From an uncultured Gemmiger sp. (GTDB taxonomy: Bacteria > Bacillota > Clostridia > Oscillospirales > Ruminococcaceae), in contig CAKSUQ010000023.1 in NCBI GenBank assembly GCA_934502625.1, forward strand, positions 1 through 29,514: a stretch of 29,514 nucleotides of DNA, written 5' to 3'. Positions 29,500 through 29,514 of this stretch are shown piece by piece. Each line of letters opens with the position of its first letter. Within the stretch, counting starts at the first letter, position 1. The translations under genes were made by a program, and so were the position numbers. Under the pieces are notes generated by a model. The model did no database searches. It was not told where the DNA came from and saw only the letters and a program-made list of their open reading frames with translations.

Positions 29500-29514
29500 A
29501 TGTCGGAGATCCGT
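29500..29514 (+). CDS. Start of an unidentified gene (5 codons visible)
   Basis: ATG 29500 follows GGGAGGGAAG and a strong promoter. The five codons read MSEIR and then the window ends. This is too short to identify; no function is proposed. Confidence 0.6.

Overview
The window is a GC-rich (about 60%), densely packed bacterial chromosome segment with Gram-positive style signals: strong GGAGG ribosome binding sites, sigma-A promoters with 17-18 bp spacers, and hairpin-plus-U-run terminators. The gene content (AzgA-type purine permease, class 1B PyrK/PyrD dihydroorotate dehydrogenase, PPi-type phosphofructokinase, scr sucrose PTS operon, EtfA, HU) and the GC-rich hairpin repeats between genes suggest a gut clostridium of the Oscillospiraceae/Ruminococcaceae (Faecalibacterium-Gemmiger-Subdoligranulum type). 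The taxonomic call is inference; there is no rRNA or tRNA in the window.

Layout. 1-558: 3' end of etfA and its terminator. 748-2115: purine permease with its own promoter, ending in a terminator shared with a convergent two-gene operon (2162-3399, leftward: formyl-THF cyclo-ligase then a lipoprotein). 3503-10235: rightward cell-surface glycan operon: rfbC, a two-component polysaccharide ABC exporter, and two paralogous two-domain GT2 glycosyltransferases. Between the two glycosyltransferases sit an 82-aa FakA C-terminal-like protein and a REP-associated tyrosine transposase (RAYT). 10318-10968: cysE, leftward. 11127-20448: pyrimidine cluster pyrC-pyrF-pyrK-pyrD-pyrE-carA-carB, making UMP from bicarbonate, glutamine and aspartate except for the pyrB step, which is not here. 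20711-25701: sucrose regulon scrR, scrA (IIBC), scrB and a fructokinase. 25914-26189: HU. 26409-28484: leftward HAD phosphatase and PPi-phosphofructokinase operon. 28595-29353: membrane acyltransferase-like protein. 29500 onward: start of a further gene behind a strong promoter.

The most interesting parts are non-coding. (1) The pyr operon starts with a 26-codon leader ORF whose stop codon abuts a perfect intrinsic terminator. No PyrR-binding element is visible, so this looks like UTP-responsive, translation-coupled attenuation of the enterobacterial pyrBI/pyrE type in a Firmicute. (2) Two identical inverted 26-bp GTAG-headed palindromes (REPs) lie in frame inside the RAYT gene itself, and a second, sequence-different GTAG-headed REP pair lies behind HU. 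(3) A family of ~146-bp multi-hairpin repeats, with reduced single-hairpin derivatives, sits just downstream of several genes. An AT-rich-TIR element interrupts pyrC-pyrF. (4) Two divergent promoters share one palindromic -35 hexamer.
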